Notes under the pieces: generated by a model
What the model saw: the letters and a program-made list of their open reading frames with translations, nothing else
Database searches by the model: none
What the model was told of the DNA's origin: nothing
In this document: piece by piece, positions 44,450 through 55,531 of the stretch
How positions within the stretch are numbered: position 1 is the first letter of the stretch
Layout: each line of letters opens with the position of its first letter
Program-made: the position numbers and the translations under genes
Assembly: GCF_001999985.1 (NCBI RefSeq)
Contig: NZ_CP019645.1
Span: 1,612,001-1,676,000 of the forward strand
Length of the DNA: 64,000 nucleotides
Origin: Helicobacter bilis
Lineage (GTDB): Bacteria > Campylobacterota > Campylobacteria > Campylobacterales > Helicobacteraceae
Direction: 5' to 3'

Positions 44450-45736
44450 ATGAAGCAGTATCTCTACATAATTCAAGCAAGTAAAGAGCCAAGCAAATGC
44501 AAGATTGGAATCACAAATGATTTAGAGCGGAGATTGAAAGAATATAATAGTATTACAGGCATATCACTGGATAATACATATAGCTATCTTTTTACTTGTG
44601 AAGTGAGCGATATGCGTCAAATCGAGCAAGATATAAAAAATCAATTTCCGCATTTGCGTGAGTATCGCAGCCGAGAAATTTACTTTTTTAATCAAAGTTT
44701 GTTTGATATGTATGTAGATTTTATTCAATCACACCCTTGCTTTCTTGCAAAGTCAAACACTAAAGAATCTAAAAAGCAAACAATTATAAAGCCTGCTAAT
44801 ACGCCCACGATGAAAGAGCGGGGAGTTACAAGAAAATTACTACTTGATAAAGCCATGCGGATAAAAGATGATGAGTTTTATACACGCATGGAAGATGTAG
44901 AGAAAGAACTCTCAATGTATCCTACTAAAATATGGAAAGATAAAGTTGTATTTTGTAATTGCGATGATGCGATAGGCAGCAATAGAGATTATACAGATTC
45001 TTCAGCCTTTTCACTTTATTTTATAAAACATTTTTTTAGACTAAAGCTTAAAAAGCTTATATGCACTCATTATGGAAGTAGAGCAGATTTATTTAACGCA
45101 GGGACACAAGGCTATATCTTTACGAAAGAAGGGGCAAGGGAGCTATTAAATACACCAAAAGGTTATAATGGTGGTTTTGAAGAGACAGAATCACTTAGGA
45201 TTCTAAACGAAGAGGCAGATATTGTTTGCACAAATCCCCCCTTTTCTCGTGCAGCAGAATATTGGCAGATTCTAATAAGCAGTAAAAAGAAATTTATCAT
45301 TATCTCAAATATTACAAATTGCATTACGCCATCTTTTATTCCCTATTTTGCCGATAAAAAAGCATGGGCGGGATATACCCGTGTAGATTGGTATCTAAAT
45401 CCAAAAAGAGTCCCAGTCCAAGCCGCAGGGCATTTTTTTACAAATTTTCCTATAAAAGATCGCCCCACTAAAAGTCGTTTAAAATTTATGCCACTAATTG
45501 AGATTCCAGATGTGTATAGAATCTTTGATGATAGCGGTGTATTGTTGGTAGATCGCAGTTATATCCCAAATGATTATGATAAACCTTTTGCAGTATCAGC
45601 AAGGCAGATTCTAAATGGTGTGTTAGAATGTGGTTTCAAAATCATTTTAAAAGAACAATATTTTCCTTATATAAAAGGTAAGAAAAAGTTTGCAAGAGTA
45701 TTAATACAAAAGATACAAGACCAAGATGATAAGTAA
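44450..45736 (+). CDS. GIY-YIG-like domain fused to an EcoRI-family adenine methyltransferase
   Basis: 428 residues. The N-terminal part (about 1-85) has the T5orf172/GIY-YIG layout: YLYII, CKIGITNDLERRLKEYN, a Glu in IEQDIKNQF, and REIYFF. The rest (about 135-425) matches EcoRI-type N6-adenine methyltransferases, with KDDEFYT (139-145), VVFCNCDD (166-173) and the catalytic NPPF (262-265) in ADIVCTNPPFS. It would methylate adenine in DNA. No separate restriction gene is adjacent. The N-terminal nuclease-like fold might give cleavage or only target binding. AAAGGC precedes the ATG; ligA follows after nine bases. Confidence 0.75.
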   Translation: MKQYLYIIQASKEPSKCKIGITNDLERRLKEYNSITGISLDNTYSYLFTCEVSDMRQIEQDIKNQFPHLREYRSREIYFFNQSLFDMYVDFIQSHPCFLAKSNTKESKKQTIIKPANTPTMKERGVTRKLLLDKAMRIKDDEFYTRMEDVEKELSMYPTKIWKDKVVFCNCDDAIGSNRDYTDSSAFSLYFIKHFFRLKLKKLICTHYGSRADLFNAGTQGYIFTKEGARELLNTPKGYNGGFEETESLRILNEEADIVCTNPPFSRAAEYWQILISSKKKFIIISNITNCITPSFIPYFADKKAWAGYTRVDWYLNPKRVPVQAAGHFFTNFPIKDRPTKSRLKFMPLIEIPDVYRIFDDSGVLLVDRSYIPNDYDKPFAVSARQILNGVLECGFKIILKEQYFPYIKGKKKFARVLIQKIQDQDDK

Positions 45737-47806
<2,070 letters not shown>

Positions 47807-47961
47807 GGATTGTTTTGGTGTGTTAAGTGTAAGGGAATGGGTTTAAATCTCTTTACTAGTGAATCTTATAAATGCTGATTGCTAAAATCTATGATTATAA
47901 GGTAATTGTGAATGATAAAACAGATTCTAAATGCAAAATAAACTTCATTATGGAGTAAGTT

Positions 47962-48492
47962 ATGGCAAAAAGTAAAGCAGTATTTTTTGATAGAGATGGT
48001 GTGATTAATATGGATTTATCTTATGTGTATAAAAAGGAAGATTTTAGATTCTATGATGATTTCTTTCCTTGTGTTACGCGTTTTAAAAAGCAAGGGTATA
48101 AGCTCGTTGTAGTTACAAATCAATCGGGAATTGAAAGGGGTTACTACACAATAAAAGATTTTTTATCATTAAGTGCTTATATGCAAGACTATATGCAAGA
48201 GCAAATGGGTTTTTGCTTTGATAGAATCTATTTTTGTCCGCTATTACATGATACGATAAGGCGAAAACCAGCAAATGGCATGATTATACAAGCTATGAAT
48301 GATTTAGATTTAGACCTTAGTAAATCTTGTCTTGTTGGTGATAGATTAACTGATATTATGGCAGCTAAAAATGCAGGTATAACAAAACGCTACTTGCTAG
48401 ATAGGGATAAAAAACATGAAAACTCAGAGGAATTAGATAAGAGTGAATATACACTCATTCATACACTTGATGATTTTCTTCCAGACAATTAG
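47962..48492 (+). CDS. gmhB: HAD phosphatase, GmhB-like
   Basis: 176 residues. The HAD motif FFDRDGVIN (D10, D12), motif II VVTNQSGIERG, RRKP for motif III and VGDRLTDIMAAKNAG for motif IV give histidinol-phosphatase/GmhB-type specificity. It probably removes the 7-phosphate from heptose bisphosphate for LPS. The Zn-binding Cys cluster of classic GmhB is reduced (only CPLLH remains), so the call is at family level. AUG follows GGAG. No other heptose genes are adjacent. Confidence 0.75.
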   Translation: MAKSKAVFFDRDGVINMDLSYVYKKEDFRFYDDFFPCVTRFKKQGYKLVVVTNQSGIERGYYTIKDFLSLSAYMQDYMQEQMGFCFDRIYFCPLLHDTIRRKPANGMIIQAMNDLDLDLSKSCLVGDRLTDIMAAKNAGITKRYLLDRDKKHENSEELDKSEYTLIHTLDDFLPDN

Positions 48493-48871
48493 CATACTTA
48501 ATTACATATACCCATAGGCTATAAATAAAGTTGTTAAAAATATGAGTGAAAATCTCGTGCATTTCAGTAAAAATGTAAATAGTAAATAATAATGGGACGC
48601 ATAAAGAGGGCAAAACGGCAATTAATTCACATGCCCACCCCCAAAAAATATGCGTGTTAAATGAACGAAAAGGTTTTTCTTCCAAATGGGCTGGGTGTAG
48701 ATTTAGGGTGTGAAACAAAAGATATCACACCAGCAAAATAAGTATTGCACTCTCCTTATTGCATTTGTGGCGATATTATAGGCGAGATTCTTAAACTAGG
48801 TTTGGTTTAGATTTTATTCACTCAAAATCTTAATGAGTTTGGATTCAAAATCATTTTTATCTCATAAGATT
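48493..48871. other. 379-bp gap with possible gene remnants and a terminator
   Basis: Only short frames are present, for example MNEKVFLPNGLGVDLGCETK (plus, from 48661), which may be decay products. At its right end AATCTTAATGAG (48826-48837) pairs with CTCATAAGATT (48861-48871) with one bulge. Read on the minus strand this stem follows directly after the 740-residue gene and is probably its terminator. Confidence 0.45.
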
Positions 48872-51094
48872 CTATACCCTATACTCCACGACGCAGTAAT
48901 GCGGCAGAATTTCTTTTACTCTTTCTGTTAGGATTTTGCCTTTTTCAACAAGGGACTCATCGGTTATTTCCCCCAGCCACTCACCATCTTCATCAAATTG
49001 AAAATTATTAGAATCACACCCCCAATCTCTCAATTCTTCATCAAGCTTTTCTATCTCTGCTTTTTTGTCTGTTATGTCAAGCCTTAAGTCATTTTCCATA
49101 ATCCCCTCAAGCAAATCAGCACCACCACATTCACTCCATATCCCACAATCATAATCCGCCATTACAAAATAATACTTTATCTCCTTTATATCATCTTCAC
49201 TCTCAACATAAGTCTCTATATACGCATCGCCTTTAAAGTGTGCTTTCAATGCCTTAGCAAGTTCTAATTTTTGCTCATTAAAGGCAGCATACAGCTTTTT
49301 TAGAAACTCATCTGCATCATCTTTATACCAATACAGCCCATACTCATCGTGTAGCCTCTGCCACTGCGTAAATTTCCACGCTAAATCTTGTGGCAAATCT
49401 AAAGACTCATAATCAACATTTGCAAACTTCCTTTCCCCCTTTTTACTATCCCAAAGATTCCATATTCCACTGCTCCCAAACTCTTCCCACACTTGCAAAT
49501 GCCATTTATGCTTGCAATACTTATCGCCACAGGGCTTAATATTTCTTTTTTGCTCTAATTGCTCTTTATGCTTTTGTAGTAGCTTTTCATATCGCTCTAG
49601 CACGCCTTTATTTGGCTCTTTTTTGCTATTTCTCTCCATAATGTCAATAGTGCTTTGTGGAATCTCTTTGTAAGTTTCAATTACATTTAATGCCATATTG
49701 CGGCAGCGAGTTACAGGGCTTTGCAGGGCAGTTTCTACAAACTCTAGCCCAATAATCTCATCAAAATTTCTAAGATTTTGCACGATGAAGCTTATTTCAT
49801 CATACACCCTAAACTCCGCCCCAAGCCCTAGCTCATCTTTTGGCTCACTTTTTAAAGATTCTAAGTCAAATCGCTCCCTTGCTAATTCACAAAGCCTTTT
49901 ATATCTATCTTTAGAATCTATGAGTGTAAGGGGATACCATTCTGTAAAATCCTTATTTTCTCTAGCAATATGAAACATATCCTCCCATATATCAATGCCA
50001 AGATGCCTAGCAATGCTCCTTGCATCATAGTTAAATACATCAGCGCGGATTTGCCCCTCCCAATCAATCCCGCTATGAAAGGCTAGAGTATTGATAATAT
50101 CTAGCAGCTCCTTTTTCTCACTCTCATCATATTCTAGCTCCTCTTCAATAGGGCTAATCAACGCACAAATAATGGCAAATCGCTCTATATTCATCGCTTT
50201 GTTTTTAGATTCTTCAATAAACAACGCGACTAGTTCTTTTGAGTGTGGATAGTCTGCAAAATGCACCTTACTCAAGCCACAAAAGCTTTTTAGCATTTGT
50301 CCCGTTGCTGTGTAGATTTTTTCATCAAATCCCCGCTCCTTTATAAACCCTAGCAAATCGCCCTTTTCTAAACACTCAAGCACAATATGATCAATGCCAA
50401 TCTCACATTGATAGCCTTCAAGCAGCAGCCACTCTCGCTTTTTCTCATCATCAATTTTCATATAATCCACATAGGCGATTCTCCCCCAGCCCTTTGTGCG
50501 TTTTGCTAGATAAAAGATTTCGTCATTTTTCTCATTACGCATTAACGCCACGGCGACAAATCTCGCAAACTCATCTGCCAAGCCCAAGTATAAAAGCATA
50601 GCTATCTCTTTTTCATCAAGATTGCAAATCCCAAGCACGGCAATGCCAAATTTAATCGCCTCTCTATGCACCCCACTAAGCAAAAATCGCCTAGCCGCAG
50701 TGATACAGAAATGCAAAAGCCTCGCATTATTATCCGCCTCATTGATTAGTGCTTCTAAAAAATCATCAATATACCCAAGCGTTCTATGCTGGATAATAAA
50801 CATATAAATCCCGCCTAAATGCTTATCTATCAATTCATCGCTTAATGCATTAGAATCCACTTCCGCAAAATGCCTAAACATCGTAAGTAGCGTATCTGCA
50901 CTATTTTTCTCATCTTTTCCCATAATGCCATCTAGCATTCCGGGCATAAAGTTTAGCCCCGCAATCTCTGGCATAGCAATATGCAGACTATCATCATCTG
51001 GCAAGTCTTTATCCAAGCCCTCTTGTGTCGCATTTTCTACAATCCACTCAAGCAGCCCCTGCTCCCCGCTTATAATCTTTTCATAGCTTTGCAT
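48872..51094 (-). CDS. Large soluble protein, unrecognised
   Basis: 740 residues. There is no signal peptide and no membrane helix. It is strongly acidic (many D/E runs) and mostly helical; the middle suggests HEAT-like helix pairs (LLYLGLADEFARFVAVALM, SPVTRCRNMALNVIETY). The last 200 residues differ, Trp/Tyr-rich (KHKWHLQVWEEFG, DEYGLYWYKDD) with beta character. Some Cys/His (CGDKYCKHKWH) might bind a metal. AAGGAAG precedes the ATG. It stands alone, and no family was recognised. Its codons look a little more GC-rich than its neighbours, possibly from transfer. Confidence 0.7.
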   Translation of the reverse strand: MQSYEKIISGEQGLLEWIVENATQEGLDKDLPDDDSLHIAMPEIAGLNFMPGMLDGIMGKDEKNSADTLLTMFRHFAEVDSNALSDELIDKHLGGIYMFIIQHRTLGYIDDFLEALINEADNNARLLHFCITAARRFLLSGVHREAIKFGIAVLGICNLDEKEIAMLLYLGLADEFARFVAVALMRNEKNDEIFYLAKRTKGWGRIAYVDYMKIDDEKKREWLLLEGYQCEIGIDHIVLECLEKGDLLGFIKERGFDEKIYTATGQMLKSFCGLSKVHFADYPHSKELVALFIEESKNKAMNIERFAIICALISPIEEELEYDESEKKELLDIINTLAFHSGIDWEGQIRADVFNYDARSIARHLGIDIWEDMFHIARENKDFTEWYPLTLIDSKDRYKRLCELARERFDLESLKSEPKDELGLGAEFRVYDEISFIVQNLRNFDEIIGLEFVETALQSPVTRCRNMALNVIETYKEIPQSTIDIMERNSKKEPNKGVLERYEKLLQKHKEQLEQKRNIKPCGDKYCKHKWHLQVWEEFGSSGIWNLWDSKKGERKFANVDYESLDLPQDLAWKFTQWQRLHDEYGLYWYKDDADEFLKKLYAAFNEQKLELAKALKAHFKGDAYIETYVESEDDIKEIKYYFVMADYDCGIWSECGGADLLEGIMENDLRLDITDKKAEIEKLDEELRDWGCDSNNFQFDEDGEWLGEITDESLVEKGKILTERVKEILPHYCVVEYRV

Positions 51095-51204
51095 AATCTT
51101 CCTTTTTGTAGTTTGCTTTATTATAGCATTTTAAAAAGTATTGCATGGGATTAATCGTTTAAAATCACAAACTACTAAAAGTCCAAAAATTTTATTTCAT
51201 TTAC

Positions 51205-51220
51205 TATATATATATATATA
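51205..51220. repeat. (TA)8 dinucleotide run
   Basis: Sixteen bases of uninterrupted TA just upstream of a small-protein operon (ATG 51278). TAGAAT (51222-51227) follows at once and may be a -10 box, so slippage would alter the promoter. Confidence 0.7.
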
Positions 51221-51277
51221 TTAGAATGCCCTCCGTCATATTTTTTTGACAAATATTTTATTTACAAGGAGATCAGT

Positions 51278-51475
51278 ATGTCTATTGATAGGTTAATAGC
51301 AAAGTTTGCGGATAAGCAAGTAGCTGAAAAGTATGCAAAAGCTGCAGGAGAGGCAAAAAAACAACACAAAACAACATGTTTTGTAGATTCTGCAGAATGG
51401 AAAGTGGCAGATATTAAGAATGCTCTTTTAAAAAGTGGCAATGGTGCATTGGTAAGACAATATGGTTTAGAATAG
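51278..51475 (+). CDS. 65-residue basic protein, unrecognised
   Basis: 65 residues after a strong ribosome site (AAGGAG). There is no signal or membrane helix. It reads as two helices, one Ala/Lys-rich (LIAKFADKQVAEKYAKAAGE), then TTCFVDSAEWKVADIKNALL and GALVRQYGLE. It is net basic, so it may bind nucleic acid or a partner protein. It is the first of two small genes behind a TA-run promoter. Coding is likely because of the ribosome site and sensible composition; function unknown. Confidence 0.65.
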   Translation: MSIDRLIAKFADKQVAEKYAKAAGEAKKQHKTTCFVDSAEWKVADIKNALLKSGNGALVRQYGLE

Positions 51476-51486
51476 GGAGAATAGAT

Positions 51487-51660
51487 ATGGCTAAAAAAGA
51501 TCATGGTATGACTACACAAGCAGAGTTTGATAATCATTCAAATCAGTTAAATCCAAATCACCTAGAATATCAAAAAGTGCATCCAGAATCTAAAAAATCT
51601 GGCACCAATGCTTCTAAAGGAAGTAACAATAGTAGTCATAAAGGTAATCCTAAGAAGTAG
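51487..51660 (+). CDS. 57-residue hydrophilic protein, unrecognised
   Basis: 57 residues from ATG 51487 (GGGAGA upstream), 11 bp after the previous small gene. It has a very high content of Asn, Ser, Lys, Gly and His, and its C-terminal half (SKKSGTNASKGSNNSSHKG) is surely disordered. It lacks hydrophobic segments, so it could be a binding tail or a desiccation-type protein. The pairing with the 65-residue gene suggests they work together. Confidence 0.55.
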   Translation: MAKKDHGMTTQAEFDNHSNQLNPNHLEYQKVHPESKKSGTNASKGSNNSSHKGNPKK

Positions 51661-52072
51661 TTTGGAATCTTTCGGGATTAATTATTTTATTGCGATAGCT
51701 TTTAAAGATGTCTATTTTTAGATAATAGGCAATGGGAAATGTGATTTAAGTCTCTGCGTGAGATTGCTATGTCGCTATAATATGCGATTGCTGTAGAATC
51801 TAATGTCTTACACGGATTCTACGATTTGACTTTCTAATTTTAGGTTATTGTATTTGCTTCAAATGTATGCAGTTGGTATTTGTTTCGCCCTTTCTTGTTG
51901 TAGAAATGCCTTCTCTATCATTTGTCATTTTGCTTGAAATATCTTTTTATGTTCTTGTTTATCGTTTAATATTTTTACTTCTTTAGTTTTGTATTGACTC
52001 TTTGTAGAATGCAGTATTCGTAATGGCACACCAAAACCATGCGATTGTTATATTTTTAATAACACTCTGAAT
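51661..52072. other. 412-bp gap before ftsY
   Basis: It lies between convergent genes. Nothing gene-like was recognised on either strand; a few AGATTCT/AGAATCT heptamers occur. Confidence 0.5.
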
Positions 52073-52945
52073 CTACTTCTCAAAAATAGAATCTAAAAGT
52101 CCATTGATAAAATCTTTTTCTTCAAATGCAATAAGTTCATCAGCCTTTTCACCAACACCCAAAAATAGAATGGGCAGTTTAAACTCATGAATAATGCTTA
52201 AAATCGCACCGCCCTTGCTTGTGCCATCCATTTTTGCGATGATAATGCCATCAAGTCCTAAGGCTTCATGGAAGATTCTAGCTTGTTCTATACTTGAGCT
52301 GCCTTGTGTGCCATCTAGCACTAAAATCTTATGAAAAGGCTTGTTTTCCAAAGCCTTGCTGCATGTTTTTGAGATTTTTATAAGCTCATTTTTAAGATTT
52401 GTTTGATTGGGTAGTCGCCCTGCTGTATCGATAATAGCATAATCCATATTCCGTGCTTTTGCGGCACTAATCGTATCAAATGCCAACGCACTTGGGTCAT
52501 GAGCGTGTTTTGTGGTAACAATCTCTACGCCGATTTTCTCACTCCATAACTGCAACTGCTCGATGGCTGCCGCACGAAATGTATCTCCTGCACCAAGTAT
52601 TACCTTCTTGTTATTATCCTTAAATCTTTTTGCAAGTTTTGCTATTGTCGTGGTTTTCCCTGCACCATTTACACCGAACACAAGATAGACGATAGGATTT
52701 TCTTCTATCTCTTGGAATCTAATCTTATCATAATAGCTTTCCCCGCGAAAAAATCTCTCAATAGCAACACGCAAGGCATCTCTACTGACATTTTCATCGA
52801 GATTATCTAACATTTTTTCAATGATTTCGTAGTTAATATCTGATTCTATTAGAATCTCTTCTAGCATACTTTTTTCTATCTTTTGTTGTTTTTGTCCCAA
52901 AAATCGTGCTATATTTTCTGAAGTTTTCTTAAAAAATGAAAACAT
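52073..52945 (-). CDS. ftsY: Signal recognition particle receptor FtsY
   Basis: 290 residues: the NG domain only, without the acidic A domain, as is usual in Helicobacter. The four-helix N part is followed by GTPase motifs GVNGAGKTT (91-99), [17 protein letters not shown] and [10 protein letters not shown]. It docks SRP-ribosome complexes at the membrane. AAGGA precedes the ATG. It lies 22 bp after the gene for a thioredoxin-like lipoprotein, so they share a transcript. Confidence 0.95.
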   Translation of the reverse strand: MFSFFKKTSENIARFLGQKQQKIEKSMLEEILIESDINYEIIEKMLDNLDENVSRDALRVAIERFFRGESYYDKIRFQEIEENPIVYLVFGVNGAGKTTTIAKLAKRFKDNNKKVILGAGDTFRAAAIEQLQLWSEKIGVEIVTTKHAHDPSALAFDTISAAKARNMDYAIIDTAGRLPNQTNLKNELIKISKTCSKALENKPFHKILVLDGTQGSSSIEQARIFHEALGLDGIIIAKMDGTSKGGAILSIIHEFKLPILFLGVGEKADELIAFEEKDFINGLLDSIFEK

Positions 52946-52967
52946 GTTTATTCCTTATCTTTTAGAG

Positions 52968-53708
52968 CTATTTAGATTGTAGAGATTCTGTGCTGCTTGG
53001 AGCGCTTTGACTTAGTGTATTATTTGGTGTCTTTTCTGTCGTGCTAGAATCTGGCTTGTTAGAATCTATTTTATTGTCTTGTGTTAAAAGTTCTGTTATC
53101 ATTTGTTCAAATATCTCTTCTAGCACCGCCCCCTCAATGCTTTGTATGATATTATTGTGAGTGTCTTGTAGTATAAATAATGGTGCTTGGTAGTCTCTAA
53201 TCTCAATATTTAATGTGCGTTTTAGAGAATCTAGAAATAAATCAAGCTTATTATTTGTATCCACAAGATTCACTAAATTTTGACTAAGCGTAATTGGAAA
53301 ATCTCTGTAACTATTAGCATGTATTGCCTGCTTGCTTAAAATAAATACCTGCAAATTTTTTGAACGATGCAATAAATTGTTAATATGGATAAAAGTTGGC
53401 ATACACATACTGCAGTCTTTTGGGAAAAAAGCAAATAATTTAACTGCATTGCTAGATAGCATGCTTTGCTTATTTGTCGTGTTTGTAATATGTAGCTGTA
53501 TTTTGTTATTGACATGTTGCAATGAAATCTTTGCAGTTGTGCTGTTGCTTATATTTGTGAAATCATAAGATTCTGTTTTGCTATCACTTGTCTTATTATC
53601 ATCAGTATCACTGCAACCAAACAAAGCTATAAGTAAGCCAAAGCATAAAACAAAAAGATATGTGCTAGATGATTTTGCATATAGTAAAGTATGTGTAAAT
53701 TCTCGCAT
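52968..53708 (-). CDS. Thioredoxin-like lipoprotein
   Basis: 246 residues. The signal helix ends at a lipobox LFGC. After a Ser/Asp/Asn-rich linker comes a thioredoxin-fold domain with VKLFAFFPKDCSMCMP, where CSMC is the CxxC pair, and later APLFILQ for the cis-Pro region. It should act as an envelope disulphide reductase or oxidase, TlpA-like. The C-terminal 45 residues are a DS/TE/SPS-rich tail. GAGGAA precedes the ATG. The pair with ftsY may reflect envelope biogenesis. Confidence 0.72.
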   Translation of the reverse strand: MREFTHTLLYAKSSSTYLFVLCFGLLIALFGCSDTDDNKTSDSKTESYDFTNISNSTTAKISLQHVNNKIQLHITNTTNKQSMLSSNAVKLFAFFPKDCSMCMPTFIHINNLLHRSKNLQVFILSKQAIHANSYRDFPITLSQNLVNLVDTNNKLDLFLDSLKRTLNIEIRDYQAPLFILQDTHNNIIQSIEGAVLEEIFEQMITELLTQDNKIDSNKPDSSTTEKTPNNTLSQSAPSSTESLQSK

Positions 53709-53805
53709 ATTTCCTCATTGACAGGTTTTAGATTCTAAAAATTAAATGTGAATTATAGCTAAAATAGGCATTTAGCTATAATTATGGAGTGATAAAATCA
53801 AGTCC

Positions 53806-54327
53806 TTAAGGCATATCTTTAAAAAGATTCTTTAACGCTATTAAAACATTTTCTTCTACTAAGTTATTTATGTCTTTTTCTGTAATCTCTGATTTACTGC
53901 CTAAGTCAGCAATTTGCGAGGATTTTAGATTAAGCTTTGCATTTTGTGTGCTTGTAAGTGTTGTCAAGCCGCCTTGGTCTGTTGGTATAAGCATAATTGC
54001 GTGTATGGTAATATCAAAGCTATTATCATGCTTGTCCTGTATAAAACCACTTTCTGTTTGCAATGTCTTTTTTGCTTCTAGCTTGATGCGCAAGTTTGCA
54101 TTGCTATCACTAGATTTTTTAAAGCAACTTTTTGTTAAAGCCTTTTTTGCAGTCTTTTCAATCGCTTCTGCCATATCACCCTCTACTTCAAAAGTAGCAC
54201 TAGCAAAAGTTTTAAAGACTTCGCATTGTGCGATATTCTTTTGTTCTACTTCGGCTTTTTTGGCACAACCACTATTAAGCATGATAGCTGCTAATGCAAT
54301 ACCTAAGATTTTTATTTTAAAAGACAT
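53806..54327 (-). CDS. Lipoprotein, function unknown
   Basis: 173 residues. The signal peptide ends at a lipobox NSGC. The mature part contains SATFEVEGDMAEAIEKTAKKAL and LRIKLEAKKTL, suggesting a mixed alpha/beta envelope domain somewhat like LPS-assembly or curli-related lipoproteins, but no family was recognised. AAGGAG precedes the ATG. Its promoter box TAGAAT (54381-54386 on the minus strand) is divergent from the luxS promoter. Confidence 0.7.
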   Translation of the reverse strand: MSFKIKILGIALAAIMLNSGCAKKAEVEQKNIAQCEVFKTFASATFEVEGDMAEAIEKTAKKALTKSCFKKSSDSNANLRIKLEAKKTLQTESGFIQDKHDNSFDITIHAIMLIPTDQGGLTTLTSTQNAKLNLKSSQIADLGSKSEITEKDINNLVEENVLIALKNLFKDMP

Positions 54328-54380
54328 TGTATTCTCCTTGCAAGTTTTTGACTAAACTAAATAGATTCTATAAAGCGGAT

Positions 54381-54403
54381 ATTCTACAATAATTTGCTAT
54401 AAT
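54381..54403. promoter_or_regulatory. Back-to-back promoters, lipoprotein and luxS
   Basis: The minus strand has TAGAAT (54381-54386). The plus strand has TATAAT (54398-54403) in GCTATAATATG, 34 bases before the luxS ATG. The two boxes lie only 12 bases apart, so transcription in the two directions may interfere. Confidence 0.5.
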
Positions 54404-54437
54404 ATGCGTTAATTTTTTATATTTTTAAGGAGCATTT

Positions 54438-54935
54438 ATGCCATTACTTGATAGTTTTAAAGTCGATCATACGATTATGCCTGCCCCAGCTGTCCGTCTT
54501 GCAAAAAGCATGGAAACACCAAAAGGCGATAAGATTTCTGTATATGATTTGCGTTTTTGTAAGCCGAATATAGAGATATTAGATGAAAAAGGCATTCATA
54601 CACTAGAGCATTTATTTGCAGGTTTTATGCGAGATCATCTCAATGGCAAAAATACAGAAATCATTGATATTTCTCCTATGGGTTGTAGGACTGGATTCTA
54701 TATGAGCGTGATTGGCACACCTAGCGAATATGAGGTAAAAGAGGCGTGGGAAGCAAGTATGCGTGATATTTTGCGTTTAACAAGCGAGGAACAGATCCCA
54801 GAACTAAATATTTATCAATGCGGCACAGCAAAAATGCACTCTCTTCATAACGCACAAAAGATAGCACAAGATATGCTTGATAAGGGTATTGGCGTAATGG
54901 ATACACAAAAACTTTTGTTGAAAGAATTTTGTTAG
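54438..54935 (+). CDS. luxS: S-ribosylhomocysteine lyase LuxS
   Basis: 165 residues. The metal site HTLEH (54-58) and CGT Cys (C128), and the catalytic Cys in MGCRTGFY (C83), are all intact. It splits S-ribosylhomocysteine to homocysteine and the AI-2 precursor. AAGGAG precedes the ATG. It lies 30 bp before queF, so the two probably form an operon. Confidence 0.96.
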   Translation: MPLLDSFKVDHTIMPAPAVRLAKSMETPKGDKISVYDLRFCKPNIEILDEKGIHTLEHLFAGFMRDHLNGKNTEIIDISPMGCRTGFYMSVIGTPSEYEVKEAWEASMRDILRLTSEEQIPELNIYQCGTAKMHSLHNAQKIAQDMLDKGIGVMDTQKLLLKEFC

Positions 54936-54965
54936 TGTAATGTGGAATCTAAACTAGGAAAAAGT

Positions 54966-55451
54966 ATGGCAAAGCAAAAACAATATGATTTAAAGCAATT
55001 AGGCAAAGAGACGACATATACTTTCAGCTATGATCCAAATGTCTTAGAATCTGTGCCAAACCCACATCCACAAAGGGATTATTTTATTAAGTTTAACTGC
55101 CCAGAATTTACTTCACTCTGCCCTATCACAGGACAACCGGACTTTGCTACCATATACATTAGCTATATAGCCGACAAACTTATTGTAGAATCAAAATCGC
55201 TTAAATTATATCTATTTAGCTTCCGCAATCATGGCGGCTTCCATGAAGATTGTGTAAATACAATCGCAGATGATTTAATCAATCTTTTATCGCCTAGATA
55301 TCTTGAAGTTTGGGGTAAATTTACACCAAGAGGCGGCTTGAGTATAGACCCTTATGTAAATTATGGAAAAGAAAAAAGTGTGTATGCAAAAATGGCAAAA
55401 AAGCGTTTATGGTTGCATGATTTATATCCCGAAACAATTACAAATCGCTAG
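54966..55451 (+). CDS. queF: 7-cyano-7-deazaguanine reductase QueF
   Basis: 161 residues from ATG 54966, which has AGGA upstream; a GTG frame from 54942 lacks one. The catalytic Cys is in [11 protein letters not shown] (C52), and the QueF motif ESKSLKLYL with [10 protein letters not shown] follows. It belongs to the short, YkvM-type subfamily. It reduces preQ0 to preQ1 for queuosine in tRNA. Confidence 0.95.
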   Translation: MAKQKQYDLKQLGKETTYTFSYDPNVLESVPNPHPQRDYFIKFNCPEFTSLCPITGQPDFATIYISYIADKLIVESKSLKLYLFSFRNHGGFHEDCVNTIADDLINLLSPRYLEVWGKFTPRGGLSIDPYVNYGKEKSVYAKMAKKRLWLHDLYPETITNR

Positions 55452-55531
55452 GTTAAGATCATATTGATAGGGTTTTTATACTATCATATTTTTATATTTA
55501 CACGCCGCAATTCATTTACTAAAGAACACCA

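Noticed and set aside
48455-48718. 87-codon minus-strand frame after gmhB
   Set aside because: It overlaps the gmhB end, has no ribosome site and shows no domain features; it is the complement of a non-coding or decayed stretch.
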